From the NCBI RefSeq assembly GCF_014653115.1, contig NZ_BNAD01000001.1, positions 372,001 to 436,000 of the forward strand: a stretch of 64,000 bases of DNA, read 5' to 3'. Origin of the DNA: Nocardioides flavus (ex Wang et al. 2016) (GTDB lineage Bacteria; Actinomycetota; Actinomycetes; Propionibacteriales; Nocardioidaceae). Below are positions 42,955 through 51,735 of this stretch, piece by piece; within the stretch, counting starts at the first letter, position 1; every line of letters starts with the position of its first letter. The notes below the pieces were generated by a model that had not been told where the DNA came from, did not search any database, and saw only the letters and a program-made list of their open reading frames with translations. Both the position numbers and the translations under genes were made by a program.

Positions 42955-43611
42955 CTAGTCCCGGACCCGGCCGGTCTCGTAGCCCCACATCGCGACCTCC
43001 ACCCGGTTGCGGGCGCCGAGCTTGGTCATGAGGCTGCCGATGTGGGTCTTCACCGTGCTGAGGCTGATGTGGAGCTCAGCGGCGATCTCGGCGTTCGTAC
43101 GCCCCCGCGCGAGGGTGACGAGCACCTGCTCCTCGCGCTCGGTGAGGGGGTCGATGGGCTGGGCGGGCGGGGCGACGCGACCCGTACGCGCGAAGGTCGC
43201 CAGCAGCCGGCGGGTGATGCTGGGCGAGATGAGCGAGTCACCCCGGGTGGCGGCGCGGACCGCCTCGCCGAGCAGCTCGGGTCCGGCGTCCTTGAGCAGG
43301 AAGCCGGTGGCGCCGGCCGCCAGCGCGCCGTGGACGTACTCGTCGAGGTCGAAAGTGGTGATCACGACGACGGCAACCGGGTCCGCGACGCCCGGCCCGG
43401 CCAGCAGGCGGGTCGCCTCGACGCCGTCGAGGACGGGCATCCGGATGTCCATCAGGCACACGTCCGGGCGCAGCTCGCGCGCCAGCCGTACGGCCTCCTG
43501 CCCGTCGCGCGCCTCCCCCACGACCTCGATGCCGTCGAGGGTGCCGAGGATCAGCCGCAGCCCGGTGCGTACGAGGTCCTGGTCGTCGGCGACCAGCACC
43601 CGGATGGTCAT
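42955..43611 (-). CDS. NarL/LuxR-family response regulator
   Basis: The 218-residue protein has a receiver domain with acidic pocket ADDQ, the phospho-acceptor Asp in VCLMDIRMPVLDGVEA (about 54) and the Lys in GFLLKDAGP. The C-terminal LuxR helix-turn-helix is LTEREEQVLVTLARGRTNAEIA, then STVKTHIGSLMTKL. The ATG overlaps the stop of the histidine kinase gene, so the pair is translated together. The adjacent divergent ABC exporter is the likely target. Confidence 0.93.
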   Translation of the reverse strand: MTIRVLVADDQDLVRTGLRLILGTLDGIEVVGEARDGQEAVRLARELRPDVCLMDIRMPVLDGVEATRLLAGPGVADPVAVVVITTFDLDEYVHGALAAGATGFLLKDAGPELLGEAVRAATRGDSLISPSITRRLLATFARTGRVAPPAQPIDPLTEREEQVLVTLARGRTNAEIAAELHISLSTVKTHIGSLMTKLGARNRVEVAMWGYETGRVRD

Positions 43612-44753
43612 GCCGGCACCTGCCGCGGCAGTGTCGCGCTGACGGTCCAGCCGCGACCGGGGCTCGGGCCTGCCTCGCACACGCCGCCGAGGAGCAGTGC
43701 CCGCTCGACCATGCCGGTGAGGCCGAACCCGGCGTCGGGGGCGGGGTCGGCCGCGCCCGGGTCGCCGTCGTCGCGGACGACGAGGCTGACGGTCGAGGCG
43801 TCCCCGGCGACGCGTACGTCGACGAGGGTGGCGTTGCGGGCGTGCCGCAGGGCGTTGGTGACGGCCTCCTGCGCGATCCGGAAGACGGCCGCGTCGATCG
43901 CCGCCGGGAGGGCGGCGACGTCACCGGAGACCGTGATCTCCACCCGCGGCCCTGCGGGCGAGGCACCGGCCAGCCGGTCGAGGTCGGCGACACCGGGCTG
44001 CGGGGCGTAGGCGGCGGGCGCCTCGTTGCGCAGCACCCGCACCATCGCCCGCATCTCCGCGAGCGTGCGCGTCGCCTCCACCTCGATCACCTGCAGCGCC
44101 TCGAGCGGCGCCGACGGGCTGGTCGCCGCGAGCGCACGCCCGGCCTGGGCCTGGACGGCGATGGCGGAGACGTGGTGGGCCACGGTGTCGTGCAGCTCGC
44201 GCGCCAGCAGGACCCGCTCCTCCGACTTCATCTGCTCGATCCTCCGCTCCTGGGCGCCGCGCTGGGAGCGTACGGCCCAGCCCAGCGCGACGGCGGCCAG
44301 CAGGACAGCGACGCCGCCGATCGCGTCGCCGAGCCCGGTCCAGCTGACGACGAGCGACAGGACGGCCGGGACCAGGATGATCGCCAGGCCCGCCACCGCC
44401 TCGCGCCCGGACCCCCACCGGAACAGGGCGTAGGGGAAGACGAGGAAGTAGAGCATCGAGTAGATGTCGAGGGTCGGCGCGTCCGCGACGATCACGCCGA
44501 GGTCGACCACCGCGACCGTGCCGAAGGCGGCGGCGACCACGGCGAGCGGGTGCGTACGACGCCAGAGCAGCAGCGGCGCGAGGCCGAGCGTCAGCACCAT
44601 CGAGAGCTCCCGCAGCGGCATGTCCTCGCGCAGCACGCCCTCCAGCACCCCGGCGACCACCACGAGCGCGAGCAGGGCCCAGTCGCGCCACACCCGGACC
44701 GGTGGGGCCGAGGGGCGGGGCTCGTCCAGGAAGGACCGCAGCGGGGTGCTCAC
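43608..44753 (-). CDS. Sensor histidine kinase (HisKA_3 type)
   Basis: The 381-residue protein has an N-terminal membrane domain of about five helices (17-165), the dimerisation/phosphoacceptor helix LLARELHDTVAHHVSAIAVQAQAG and a short HATPase domain with AQEAVTNALRHARNA and DAGFGLTGMVERA. This is the NarL-type kinase layout common in actinobacterial envelope-stress and antibiotic-sensing systems. The GTG is chosen because TACGCT ends exactly 6 nt before it (leaderless). It is divergent from an ABC exporter that it may control. Confidence 0.9.
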   Translation of the reverse strand: MSTPLRSFLDEPRPSAPPVRVWRDWALLALVVVAGVLEGVLREDMPLRELSMVLTLGLAPLLLWRRTHPLAVVAAAFGTVAVVDLGVIVADAPTLDIYSMLYFLVFPYALFRWGSGREAVAGLAIILVPAVLSLVVSWTGLGDAIGGVAVLLAAVALGWAVRSQRGAQERRIEQMKSEERVLLARELHDTVAHHVSAIAVQAQAGRALAATSPSAPLEALQVIEVEATRTLAEMRAMVRVLRNEAPAAYAPQPGVADLDRLAGASPAGPRVEITVSGDVAALPAAIDAAVFRIAQEAVTNALRHARNATLVDVRVAGDASTVSLVVRDDGDPGAADPAPDAGFGLTGMVERALLLGGVCEAGPSPGRGWTVSATLPRQVPA

Positions 44754-44860
44754 GCGCCCAGCGTAGGGACGGGGCGCCGCTGCCACGCCGTACTTTCGGC
44801 CAGAGAAGTGCGGCCATCGAGCCGATACGCCGACGACGCGGCGTCGCGAGGGTTGGTCGC

Positions 44861-45760
44861 ATGATCACAGTCGAGTCCCTGACCCGGAGGTACGCCGGCT
44901 TCACCGCCGTCGACGACGTCTCCTTCACCGCCCGACCGGGCCGCGTGACCGGCTTCCTCGGTCCCAACGGCGCCGGCAAGTCCACCACGATGCGGGTGAT
45001 GGTCGGCCTGACCGTCCCGACCGCCGGCTCCGCGACCATCGACGGTCGACGGTTCGCCGACCTGCCCAACCCCGGCCTCGAGGTCGGCGTCCTGCTGGAC
45101 GCCTCCGCGCAGCACGCCGGCCGCACCGGGCGCGAGATCCTCGCGGTCGCCGCCGCCACGATGGGCCTGCCCGGCTCACGCGTCGACGAGATGCTCGAGC
45201 TGGTGAGCCTGACGCCCACCGAGGCCGGGCGCCGGGTGCGCAACTACTCCCTCGGCATGCGGCAGCGTCTCGGCATCGCGACCGCGCTGCTCGGCGACCC
45301 GCAAGTGCTGATCCTCGACGAGCCCGCCAACGGCCTCGACCCCGCGGGGATCCGGTGGATGCGCGACCTGCTGACGGGGTTCGCCGGCCGGGGCGGCACC
45401 GTGCTGCTGTCATCGCACCTGCTGCACGAGATCGAGGTGATCGCCGACGACCTCGTCGTGATCGGCAACGGCCGGATCGTCGCGTCCGGCACCAAGGACG
45501 AGCTCCTCGCCTCCGCCGGGACGCTCGCCCGTACGCCGTCGCCGCGCGACCTGGCCCACGCGCTCGAGCAGGCCGGGATCCCCAGCACGCTCGCCGGCGA
45601 CGGCTCCGTACGCACCGAGGCCGACCCCGCCCGAGTCGGGGCCGTGGCCCTGGCCGCCGGCCTCGCCCTCACCGAGCTCCGGTCGGCCGAGGGCGCCGGG
45701 CTCGAGGACATGTTCCTGTCGCTCACCGCCGACACCCAGCGCGAAGGAGTTGCCGCATGA
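44861..45760 (+). CDS. ABC transporter ATP-binding protein (BcrA/CcmA type)
   Basis: The 299-residue ATPase has Walker A FLGPNGAGKSTTMRVM (about 33-48), signature YSLGMRQRLGIATALL, Walker B VLILDEPANGLDPAG and H-loop SSHLLHE. A further 80-residue C-terminal extension is typical of exporter ATPases of the BcrA/DrrA type. It pairs with the permease encoded next (ATGA overlap) and stands divergent from the two-component system, an arrangement typical for peptide-antibiotic or lipid-stress detoxification modules. Confidence 0.9.
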   Translation: MITVESLTRRYAGFTAVDDVSFTARPGRVTGFLGPNGAGKSTTMRVMVGLTVPTAGSATIDGRRFADLPNPGLEVGVLLDASAQHAGRTGREILAVAAATMGLPGSRVDEMLELVSLTPTEAGRRVRNYSLGMRQRLGIATALLGDPQVLILDEPANGLDPAGIRWMRDLLTGFAGRGGTVLLSSHLLHEIEVIADDLVVIGNGRIVASGTKDELLASAGTLARTPSPRDLAHALEQAGIPSTLAGDGSVRTEADPARVGAVALAAGLALTELRSAEGAGLEDMFLSLTADTQREGVAA

Positions 45761-46563
45761 CCGCCACGACCATCTCCCGGGACCCAGCAGCTCCCGTCCG
45801 CCGCACCGTACGTCCGATCCCGACCGCGCGGCTCGTGAAGGTCGAGCTGCGCAAGATGTTCGACACCCGCTCGGGGTTCTGGCTGCTGGTCAGCATCGCG
45901 GTCCTGTCGCCGATCGCGGCCGGGTCGGTCGTCGTCGTCGCGCCCGACAGCGACGTCACCTACCAGAGCTTCGCGAGGGCGAGCGGGTTCCCGATGTCGG
46001 TGATCCTGCCGATGATCGCGATCCTGGCCGTCACGAGCGAGTGGAGCCAGCGCAGCGGGCTGACGACCTTCACGCTGGTGCCGCACCGCGGACGCGTGAT
46101 CGGCGCCAAGGCGGTCGCGACCCTCCTGGTGGGTGTCGGCTCGGTGGCCCTCGCCTTCGCGGCGGGCGCCCTCGGCAACGTGGCCGGCTCGGCAGTCGCC
46201 GGGCTGGACACCGTGTGGAACATCCCGTGGTCGATGGCGACCCAGATGCTGCTGGGCAACCTGGTCGGCATGGCGATCGGCTTCACGCTCGGGGTGGTGA
46301 TGCGGGCGTCGTCGGCGGCGATCGTCGGCTACTTCGTGGTCTCGCTCGTGCTGCCCGGCGTGCTGCAGCTGCTCGCCCTGGTGCAGGACTGGTTCCTCGA
46401 CCTCCAGCCGTGGGTCGACTGGAACTACACACAGGTCGAGCTCTTCGAGGGCGCCACGAACACCGGTGAGGAGTGGGCGATGCTCGGGTCGACCACGGCG
46501 ATCTGGATCGTCGTCCCGCTTGTTGTCGGACTGTGGTTCTTGCGGAGGTCCGAGGTGAAGTAG
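45757..46563 (+). CDS. ABC-2-type transporter permease
   Basis: The 268-residue protein has a cytoplasmic N-terminal stretch with the coupling segment TARLVKVELRKMFDTRSGFWLL, then six transmembrane helices. The layout matches ABC-2/BcrB-like permeases. It is translationally coupled to the ATPase gene. The substrate is unknown; export of a membrane-active compound is the likely role given the adjacent two-component system. Confidence 0.88.
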   Translation: MTATTISRDPAAPVRRTVRPIPTARLVKVELRKMFDTRSGFWLLVSIAVLSPIAAGSVVVVAPDSDVTYQSFARASGFPMSVILPMIAILAVTSEWSQRSGLTTFTLVPHRGRVIGAKAVATLLVGVGSVALAFAAGALGNVAGSAVAGLDTVWNIPWSMATQMLLGNLVGMAIGFTLGVVMRASSAAIVGYFVVSLVLPGVLQLLALVQDWFLDLQPWVDWNYTQVELFEGATNTGEEWAMLGSTTAIWIVVPLVVGLWFLRRSEVK

Positions 46564-46644
46564 GGCGGTACGGCGGTGTGCCTAGGGCTCCTCTATGGGC
46601 TCCGGGCGTCCGTCGTCTCGTGGTGGATCTACTGCGTCCAGTGA

Positions 46645-46665
46645 ATCCCGCCTGGGGCGCGGGAT
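46645..46665. terminator. Hairpin between the ABC permease and the unknown module
   Basis: ATCCCGC and GCGGGAT pair around CTGGGGC, in the 188-nt space between convergent genes. It is the best terminator candidate there. Nothing else of note was seen in this space. Confidence 0.55.
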
Positions 46666-46751
46666 CCTCAGCGCGGGTGCGTCTCAGCGCCCAGAATGGG
46701 CTACGCCCGAAGGGCGCAAACCGCGTGACGATAGGTCGCGAAAGACCACAT

Positions 46752-47795
46752 CTAGAAGAGCATCCCCTGTTGGGTCTCATCTGCGCGAGCGGTGCGTGTC
46801 GAGCGCGCTTGCACGACAGGCTTGGCGTTCTTGGAGGCCTTGATGGCGATGATTCGATGGATGTCGCGCTCACCCCGAAGCCGCAATGTCGCGCGGGAGA
46901 CGGTCCAGGTGCCGTCGCGGTTGTCCGCCGCCAGCCCGGCACGCGCTAGCAGCGTGAGGGCGGCTTTGACCTCGCTGGCGCGGCCCATGCCGAACTGGTC
47001 GCGCAGCGTCTGTGCGATGTCGGCCGGGGTGACCTCGATGGGTTGGGTGCCGGGACCGCCGTACTCGGTGGGCCAGTGCGAGGTCCACAGGTGAGTGGCT
47101 AGGTACAGCGGCTTGACGGGGTCGTTCATGAACTTCCGCCGGGCCTTGATGTGATTGAACCGGTTCGCGGTGACGTTGTTGACCCCGGTGAGGAAGTGTC
47201 CGATCGTGCTTGGGTCGTCGGAGTTCGGCAGCACACCGTTAGCGGGGTCCGGGAGGTGTTGGAACGTGTACCGGTACTCGTCTCGGTCGGCCGAGCGGCT
47301 GTACTGGGCGATCACCGGTGCCTTCGACGGCGCGTACTCGTGGTCGGGGTTGAGGTAGCGGTCCTTGATGATCCGCCGGACGGCTGCCAGCCCAACGTCG
47401 CTCGGCACCAGTTGCAGCACGTCGAGGTCGTGGACCTCGACGAGCGTGCCTGCCTCATCGACGGGAAGGTGCGTCAACTCGGCGTATTTCCCGATCTGTC
47501 GGCAGGCCTTGTCGATGCTGTTGTCATGCATCGCCAACTTGCTGATCTCGCCGACCAGACCGGTGCCGTCCTGGAAGATGACCGTGAAGTCAGGGGTGAC
47601 CGTGACTTCGGTTCCGTCGTCCATCGTCACCTTGATCTTGGGGAACCGTTCGAAGTGACGGACCGTGTCGGCGATCTCGGTGACCCGTGTGAACAGCCAC
47701 TCGAACGCGCACACCACGTCGACGTACTGGTCGTAGAGGTTGAAGTCGTCGAGCAGATCCTGCAGTGCGATCGCACTGCTCTTGGCCCCCGCCAC
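46752..47795 (-). CDS. Unknown protein B of a two-gene module
   Basis: The 347-residue protein is not recognised. Residues about 55-95 contain VTVTPDFTVIF, DGTGLVGEISKLAMHD and KACRQIGKY, which resemble a PD-(D/E)xK-type nuclease core with an ExxK instead of ExK. Residues about 255-320 look like a winged helix (TPADIAQTLRDQFGMGRASEVKAALTLLARAGL). The last residues QQGMLF resemble a bacterial sliding-clamp binding peptide. It starts at GTG 6 nt after gene A. The base composition is less G/C-biased than in flanking operons. A mobile or defence-related role is a guess. Confidence 0.72.
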   Translation of the reverse strand: MAGAKSSAIALQDLLDDFNLYDQYVDVVCAFEWLFTRVTEIADTVRHFERFPKIKVTMDDGTEVTVTPDFTVIFQDGTGLVGEISKLAMHDNSIDKACRQIGKYAELTHLPVDEAGTLVEVHDLDVLQLVPSDVGLAAVRRIIKDRYLNPDHEYAPSKAPVIAQYSRSADRDEYRYTFQHLPDPANGVLPNSDDPSTIGHFLTGVNNVTANRFNHIKARRKFMNDPVKPLYLATHLWTSHWPTEYGGPGTQPIEVTPADIAQTLRDQFGMGRASEVKAALTLLARAGLAADNRDGTWTVSRATLRLRGERDIHRIIAIKASKNAKPVVQARSTRTARADETQQGMLF

Positions 47796-47801
47796 AGTCG
47801 G

Positions 47802-48923
47802 TCAGCCGACTAGGTCGAAGATCGACACCGGCTTCGGTGGAGCGGACTCCCGCAAGTCATCGGCCTCGAAGTAGGTCCCCAAGTCCTGGGCGATGCGGGT
47901 GAGTGACCCCATGCTTGCCCGGAAGCCCGGGTGGATCTCGATCGCGTCAGGTTGGGTGACGAACAGGTCGTAGTTCGAGCCGTCGCGGTTGTCGGTCACC
48001 ACCACGTGTAGGTAGGGGTTGCGGTGCACCACGGCGAACGAGATGTCGCTGGTGCCCTCCAGCATGTGAATGACCTCGCCGGTCGCCTTGGGGTCGGTGA
48101 ACAGCGGCGCGGCCAGCCGCACCTCGATGGGTTGCTTAGGCGGCTCGTGCACGACTCGTGCTCGGTTCGAGAGGAGCTCACGTCGCCGCGATGCGGCCAG
48201 CGCAAGGCGGGATAGGACGCGGTTCTCGAACACCTCGAAGTCACCGCGGTAGAACGTGGCCCCGGCGATGCGCCGAAGCAGAACGTCCATCACGTCACCC
48301 ACGTGCAGGTGCAGCGTCCGCAGGGCAACTCCTTGGGACTCGGCCTCTTCCACGATCTCGCGGTGGTCTGGCCTCAGGTCGCCACCCATCAACGCCCGGA
48401 AGCCTCGGTTCCACGACGACCTATCCGACCGCACACGACCCGATGCCCGCTGGACTTCGACCTCGTCGTGCTCCGACAGCGCGGCACCGATGGCCACGAA
48501 GTCGTCATGATCTAAGAAGCAACGCACGACCTGCGGAGCGGCCTTGCTCAGCCATCGGTCGACTTTGTCCCACCGCGGGTCGGTCGACGGGATCGAACCG
48601 ATCAAGTGGAAGACCCCGTCGTAGGCCGTCGGCCACGCCGACAGCACGAACGGCCCTCGGTCATCCTCGACACGCATGACCGACACCCCACCGACGGTGA
48701 GCACCGAAGACAGGAGGTTCGTGGGGTGGATGACCTCCAAGGGGTTGGAGTCCTCCACGATGATCGTCTCGACGACCACGTGCTCACGCGGCTTGCCCTC
48801 ACACGCGTCAACGAGGTCGTGGAGCGGCTGCAGGTGCCCCTCTTGGGCTTGCCTCCACAGGAGCGCATCGAACCGCGGAAGCCCAACGGCGTCGACGACG
48901 TTCATCGGGCCCGTCGTCCCCAT
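47802..48923 (-). CDS. Unknown protein A of a two-gene module
   Basis: The 373-residue protein is not recognised. Visible segments are HLQPLHDLVDACEGKPREHVVVETIIVED, VVRCFLDHDDFVAIGAAL, a helical middle with LHLHVGDVMDVLLRRIAGATFYRGDFEVFENRVLSRLAL, and a C-terminus ending VSIFDLVG. There is no signal peptide or membrane helix. The ATG at 48923 is set by CGGAGGTGA; an upstream start 15 codons earlier lacks such a site. It is first in a pair with gene B, separated by 6 nt, and both seem to be transferred accessory genes. Confidence 0.72.
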   Translation of the reverse strand: MGTTGPMNVVDAVGLPRFDALLWRQAQEGHLQPLHDLVDACEGKPREHVVVETIIVEDSNPLEVIHPTNLLSSVLTVGGVSVMRVEDDRGPFVLSAWPTAYDGVFHLIGSIPSTDPRWDKVDRWLSKAAPQVVRCFLDHDDFVAIGAALSEHDEVEVQRASGRVRSDRSSWNRGFRALMGGDLRPDHREIVEEAESQGVALRTLHLHVGDVMDVLLRRIAGATFYRGDFEVFENRVLSRLALAASRRRELLSNRARVVHEPPKQPIEVRLAAPLFTDPKATGEVIHMLEGTSDISFAVVHRNPYLHVVVTDNRDGSNYDLFVTQPDAIEIHPGFRASMGSLTRIAQDLGTYFEADDLRESAPPKPVSIFDLVG

Positions 48924-49183
48924 CGTGCTCACCTCCGTTGGCCAGCCCAAGCTCAGTGCGGGTCCCACCGGTCCCCGGCTTGACTGACCCTAGCGTCCCC
49001 TCGGAGCGACGGCAGCAGATCGGTCGCCGCCAGCCCCCAAGGTACGTCTGACCGCCGACAAGCACGGATCTGCGGCCTTCCGCGCAGTCAACGGCGTGCC
49101 CCATTCCGCCGCGACTTCGCACCTGGGCTCGCCCGGTCCCGGCATCGTTCCAGGACGCTGGACTCGGGTTCTAACCTGAGCAG

Positions 49184-49654
49184 ATGCTCGACCTGGCCGG
49201 AATCGACGTTGAGGAGATCGCAACCGCGCTGGCGGATCAGACGGACTACGAGCACCGTTGGCTGCTGGATCCGCGAACGGGGCAGGTGGTGTTCTGGACC
49301 AGCGACACAGGTATCGACGGTGAGAACCCCGTCGAGATCGACGAGTTGGACCTGATTCCCATCGACCCGATCCCGTCGTACGTCTGGTACCAGGACATGG
49401 CCGACTTCGCTGAGGGCATCAGTGACGAGGCGGCCAGTCGAGGCCTGGCCAGGGCGCTTCAGGGGCGGGGAGCGTTCCGTCGTTTCAAGGACGAGCTCTA
49501 TGAGCACCATCCCGAGCTCGTCCCTGCCTGGCAGGCGCTGCGTGACAGTCGAGCCCAGCGCCGCGCCGTCGAATGGCTGCTAGACCATGCCCTCATCGAC
49601 GACGACGCCGCTGACAAGTTCGCGGCCGACCACCCAGACCCCGCTCTGCCCTGA
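49184..49654 (+). CDS. UPF0158-family protein
   Basis: The 156-residue acidic protein matches UPF0158. It has an N-terminal WLLDPRTGQVVFWT segment, the DMADFAEGISDE block, the family hallmark GRGAFRRFKDELYEHHPEL and a trailing RAVEWLLDHAL helix. The function is unknown. TAACCT ends 6 nt before the ATG, so it is probably leaderless. It lies in a run of single, separately promoted accessory genes. Confidence 0.82.
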   Translation: MLDLAGIDVEEIATALADQTDYEHRWLLDPRTGQVVFWTSDTGIDGENPVEIDELDLIPIDPIPSYVWYQDMADFAEGISDEAASRGLARALQGRGAFRRFKDELYEHHPELVPAWQALRDSRAQRRAVEWLLDHALIDDDAADKFAADHPDPALP

Positions 49655-49728
49655 TATCGGCAGCCGTGACGACAAACGCACCAAAGAGCACCTCAGTTCC
49701 CCCTGCCAGCCTCGCCGGGTTTCCCGGA

Positions 49729-49742
49729 ATGCCGATGTGCGG
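49729..49742 (+). repeat. 14-bp direct repeat, left copy
   Basis: ATGCCGATGTGCGG occurs here and again at 50572-50585, on either side of the pyrF-like gene and in the same orientation. The match is exact over 14 nt and does not extend. It may mark an insertion of the gene or be a shared regulatory element. Confidence 0.55.
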
Positions 49743-49791
49743 AGACACGAGCCCGCTCGAGTCGCCTCGCAATGGCGCCCCGGCGACGCAC

Positions 49792-50502
49792 TCAGGCGCG
49801 GCTCATGGAGTGAAGCGCTGCCTCCACGGCTGCGTACGGGTCTTCGGCCCGAGTCACGCCGCGGCCCACGATGACGTGACTGGCTCCATCGGCGATTGCC
49901 CCGCCGACGGTGCCCGCGCGGACGTGATCACGCGTCTGGACGTCCCCTGGCACCGCGGCGCCCGGCACCACGATCAGGGAGTGCGGCGGTGCGAGTGCCC
50001 GCATCCCGCGCACCTCACATGGAGAGGTCACCAGACCATGACATCCGGCATCGATCGCCAGACCTGCCAACCGTTCGACCTGCGCCTGCACCCCACCGGG
50101 CACTCCCACCTCGACCAGGCCCACGTCGGCGAGCGAGGTGATCACGGTCAACGCCAGGACCTTCAGCCGGGGCGTCGCACGCGCTGCTTCGACCGCGGCG
50201 CGCAGCACGGCCGACCCGGCGCCGGCATGGACGGTCACCATCGAGACGCCGAGGTCCCCACATACCCGTATCGCGGAAGCTACCGAGTGCGGGATCTCGT
50301 TCAGCTTCAGGTCCAGGAACACCTGTTTCCCGGATTCGACCAGAGCACTCACGACCGCGGGCCCGGCAGCGGTCAGCAGCTCCAGCCCCACCTTGTACGT
50401 GCCCACCAGGTCACCCAGCTGCCGCACGACGTCCATAGCGGGCTCGCTGTGGTCGAAGTCGAGCGCTACGACTATCTGGCCCCCGCTGGTCACGAGCAGC
50501 AC
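49792..50502 (-). CDS. pyrF: Orotidine 5'-phosphate decarboxylase-like protein (type 1 PyrF)
   Basis: The 236-residue TIM-barrel protein has Asp15 (VALDFDH), Lys37 (TYKVGLEL) and the catalytic array Asp64-Leu-Lys66-Leu-Asn-Glu69-Ile-Pro. In OMP decarboxylase the third array residue is normally Asp (DLKxHDIP); here it is Glu. VIVGRGVTRAEDP is the usual phosphate-binding end. Most actinobacteria use the longer type 2 PyrF in a pyr operon; this is a short type 1 form standing alone between direct repeats. It may be a transferred or repurposed paralogue, or another member of the superfamily. Confidence 0.75.
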   Translation of the reverse strand: MLLVTSGGQIVVALDFDHSEPAMDVVRQLGDLVGTYKVGLELLTAAGPAVVSALVESGKQVFLDLKLNEIPHSVASAIRVCGDLGVSMVTVHAGAGSAVLRAAVEAARATPRLKVLALTVITSLADVGLVEVGVPGGVQAQVERLAGLAIDAGCHGLVTSPCEVRGMRALAPPHSLIVVPGAAVPGDVQTRDHVRAGTVGGAIADGASHVIVGRGVTRAEDPYAAVEAALHSMSRA

Positions 50503-50571
50503 ACTATCGACGGTCCACCAGCGACGGCACCGTCACTCCGCCCGCTCATGTCGCGACCCGTGCATCCGCTC

Positions 50572-50585
50572 ATGCCGATGTGCGG
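50572..50585 (+). repeat. 14-bp direct repeat, right copy
   Basis: This is the exact copy of ATGCCGATGTGCGG at 49729-49742. It sits in the divergent space between the pyrF-like gene and the organomercurial-lyase-like gene, 10 nt before the TAGCCT -10 hexamer of the latter. CGCTCATG motifs recur just upstream. Confidence 0.55.
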
Positions 50586-50606
50586 TTCGTCCCGTAGCCT
50601 CGGGCC

Positions 50607-51269
50607 GTGGACTCCGAAGACGTACGGATTGCTGTCTACGACCGGTTCAGGCGCGGCGAGGTTCCCTCAGTGGCAGACCTTGCAGCCGATCTTTCGTCGA
50701 GCCGGGATGAGGTCGGCGTCGAGTTGAAGGCCTTGGCCGAGCAGCGACACCTTGCGCTCGACGCGGACGGCGAGGTCGCAATGGCGCACCCGTTCACGGC
50801 CGTGCCATTGGGGTTCTCGGTGATGGGTCGCGACGCCCTGTGGTGGGGTGGCTGCGCGTGGGACTCGTTCGCGCTCCCTCATCTCCTTCCGGAGCAGAGC
50901 CCAGTGCTGGTTGCAACGTCGTGTCCCGCCTGCGACACGCCGCACGCCTGGCACGTGGACGATCGGGAACCGCCACCGGGCGACCAGGTCGCGCACTTCC
51001 TGGTCCCGACCAGGCACATGTGGGACGACGTGGTCCACACCTGCGGGAACCAGCGGATCTTCTGCTCCGAGCAATGCGTGACCGACTGGCTGGCGCGGAC
51101 GGGGAACCAGCGCGGCTACGTGATGAACCTGCCGACGCTATGGCGACTCGCGTCGGGCTGGTACGCCGGGCGGCTGGAGCGGGGCTACGTGCGGCGCGAG
51201 CCAAGCGCCGCTGCCGACTACCTGCGCGGTGTCGGCCTCTCCGGGCCCTTCTGGGGTCTCACGGACTGA
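50607..51269 (+). CDS. Organomercurial lyase (MerB)-like protein
   Basis: The 220-residue protein has a winged-helix-like N-terminus (about 1-60) and a MerB-like catalytic region. Cys83 and Asp86 lie in WGGCAWDSFALPHLL and Cys153 in RIFCSEQCV, equivalent to the C96/D99/C159 set that binds and protonates organomercury. A Cys-x-x-Cys (SCPACDTPHAW) lies between them. No merR, merA or transport gene is adjacent, so detoxification would be incomplete; other alkylmercury-lyase-family roles are possible. TAGCCT ends 6 nt before the GTG (leaderless). Confidence 0.78.
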   Translation: MDSEDVRIAVYDRFRRGEVPSVADLAADLSSSRDEVGVELKALAEQRHLALDADGEVAMAHPFTAVPLGFSVMGRDALWWGGCAWDSFALPHLLPEQSPVLVATSCPACDTPHAWHVDDREPPPGDQVAHFLVPTRHMWDDVVHTCGNQRIFCSEQCVTDWLARTGNQRGYVMNLPTLWRLASGWYAGRLERGYVRREPSAAADYLRGVGLSGPFWGLTD

Positions 51270-51388
51270 CTCTCCAACGCACGCTCATGCCGCGAGTCGC
51301 GCGTTCGCAGACCCGCGTCTTACCGCCGCCTATCGGCGTCTCGTTCCGCCTTGCTAAGGCCGTCCGCTTGTCGGCTACTGTCGGCCCC

Positions 51389-51577
51389 ATGGCATCTCCA
51401 GAGGCGAAGTTCGCACCGGTCGGGGCTTTGCGGGGCGGACTTGCCCTGATGGTCCTTGGTGCGCTGATGGCCTGGGGCCCCGTCGACTCCATACCGGAGT
51501 GGGCTTGGCTCGGGACCCTGTCCATCGGTGCCCTCTTGCTGGCGACCGCTTTGGGCATCCGCACGCTACGGACCTAG
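51389..51577 (+). CDS. Small two-helix membrane protein, unknown function
   Basis: The 62-residue frame has two hydrophobic segments, GGLALMVLGALMAWGPV and WAWLGTLSIGALLLATALGI, separated by a short polar turn, and an Arg-rich end. A TACTGT hexamer lies 8 nt before the ATG. Third positions are G/C-rich. No family can be named at this length. Confidence 0.5.
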   Translation: MASPEAKFAPVGALRGGLALMVLGALMAWGPVDSIPEWAWLGTLSIGALLLATALGIRTLRT

Positions 51578-51735
51578 GCGACGGTTCCTTTCGAAGCGAC
51601 GCGCACAAGCGAGCGAGCCGCGGCCACTGTTCGGGCGAAACGCCCCGCAGTACCGCTCTCGTCGGTCGCCGGACTCCTGTGCGATCGGTGGTCTCGGCGC
51701 CGCGTAGGACGCAGTCAACCATCAGCCGCTGGTCG

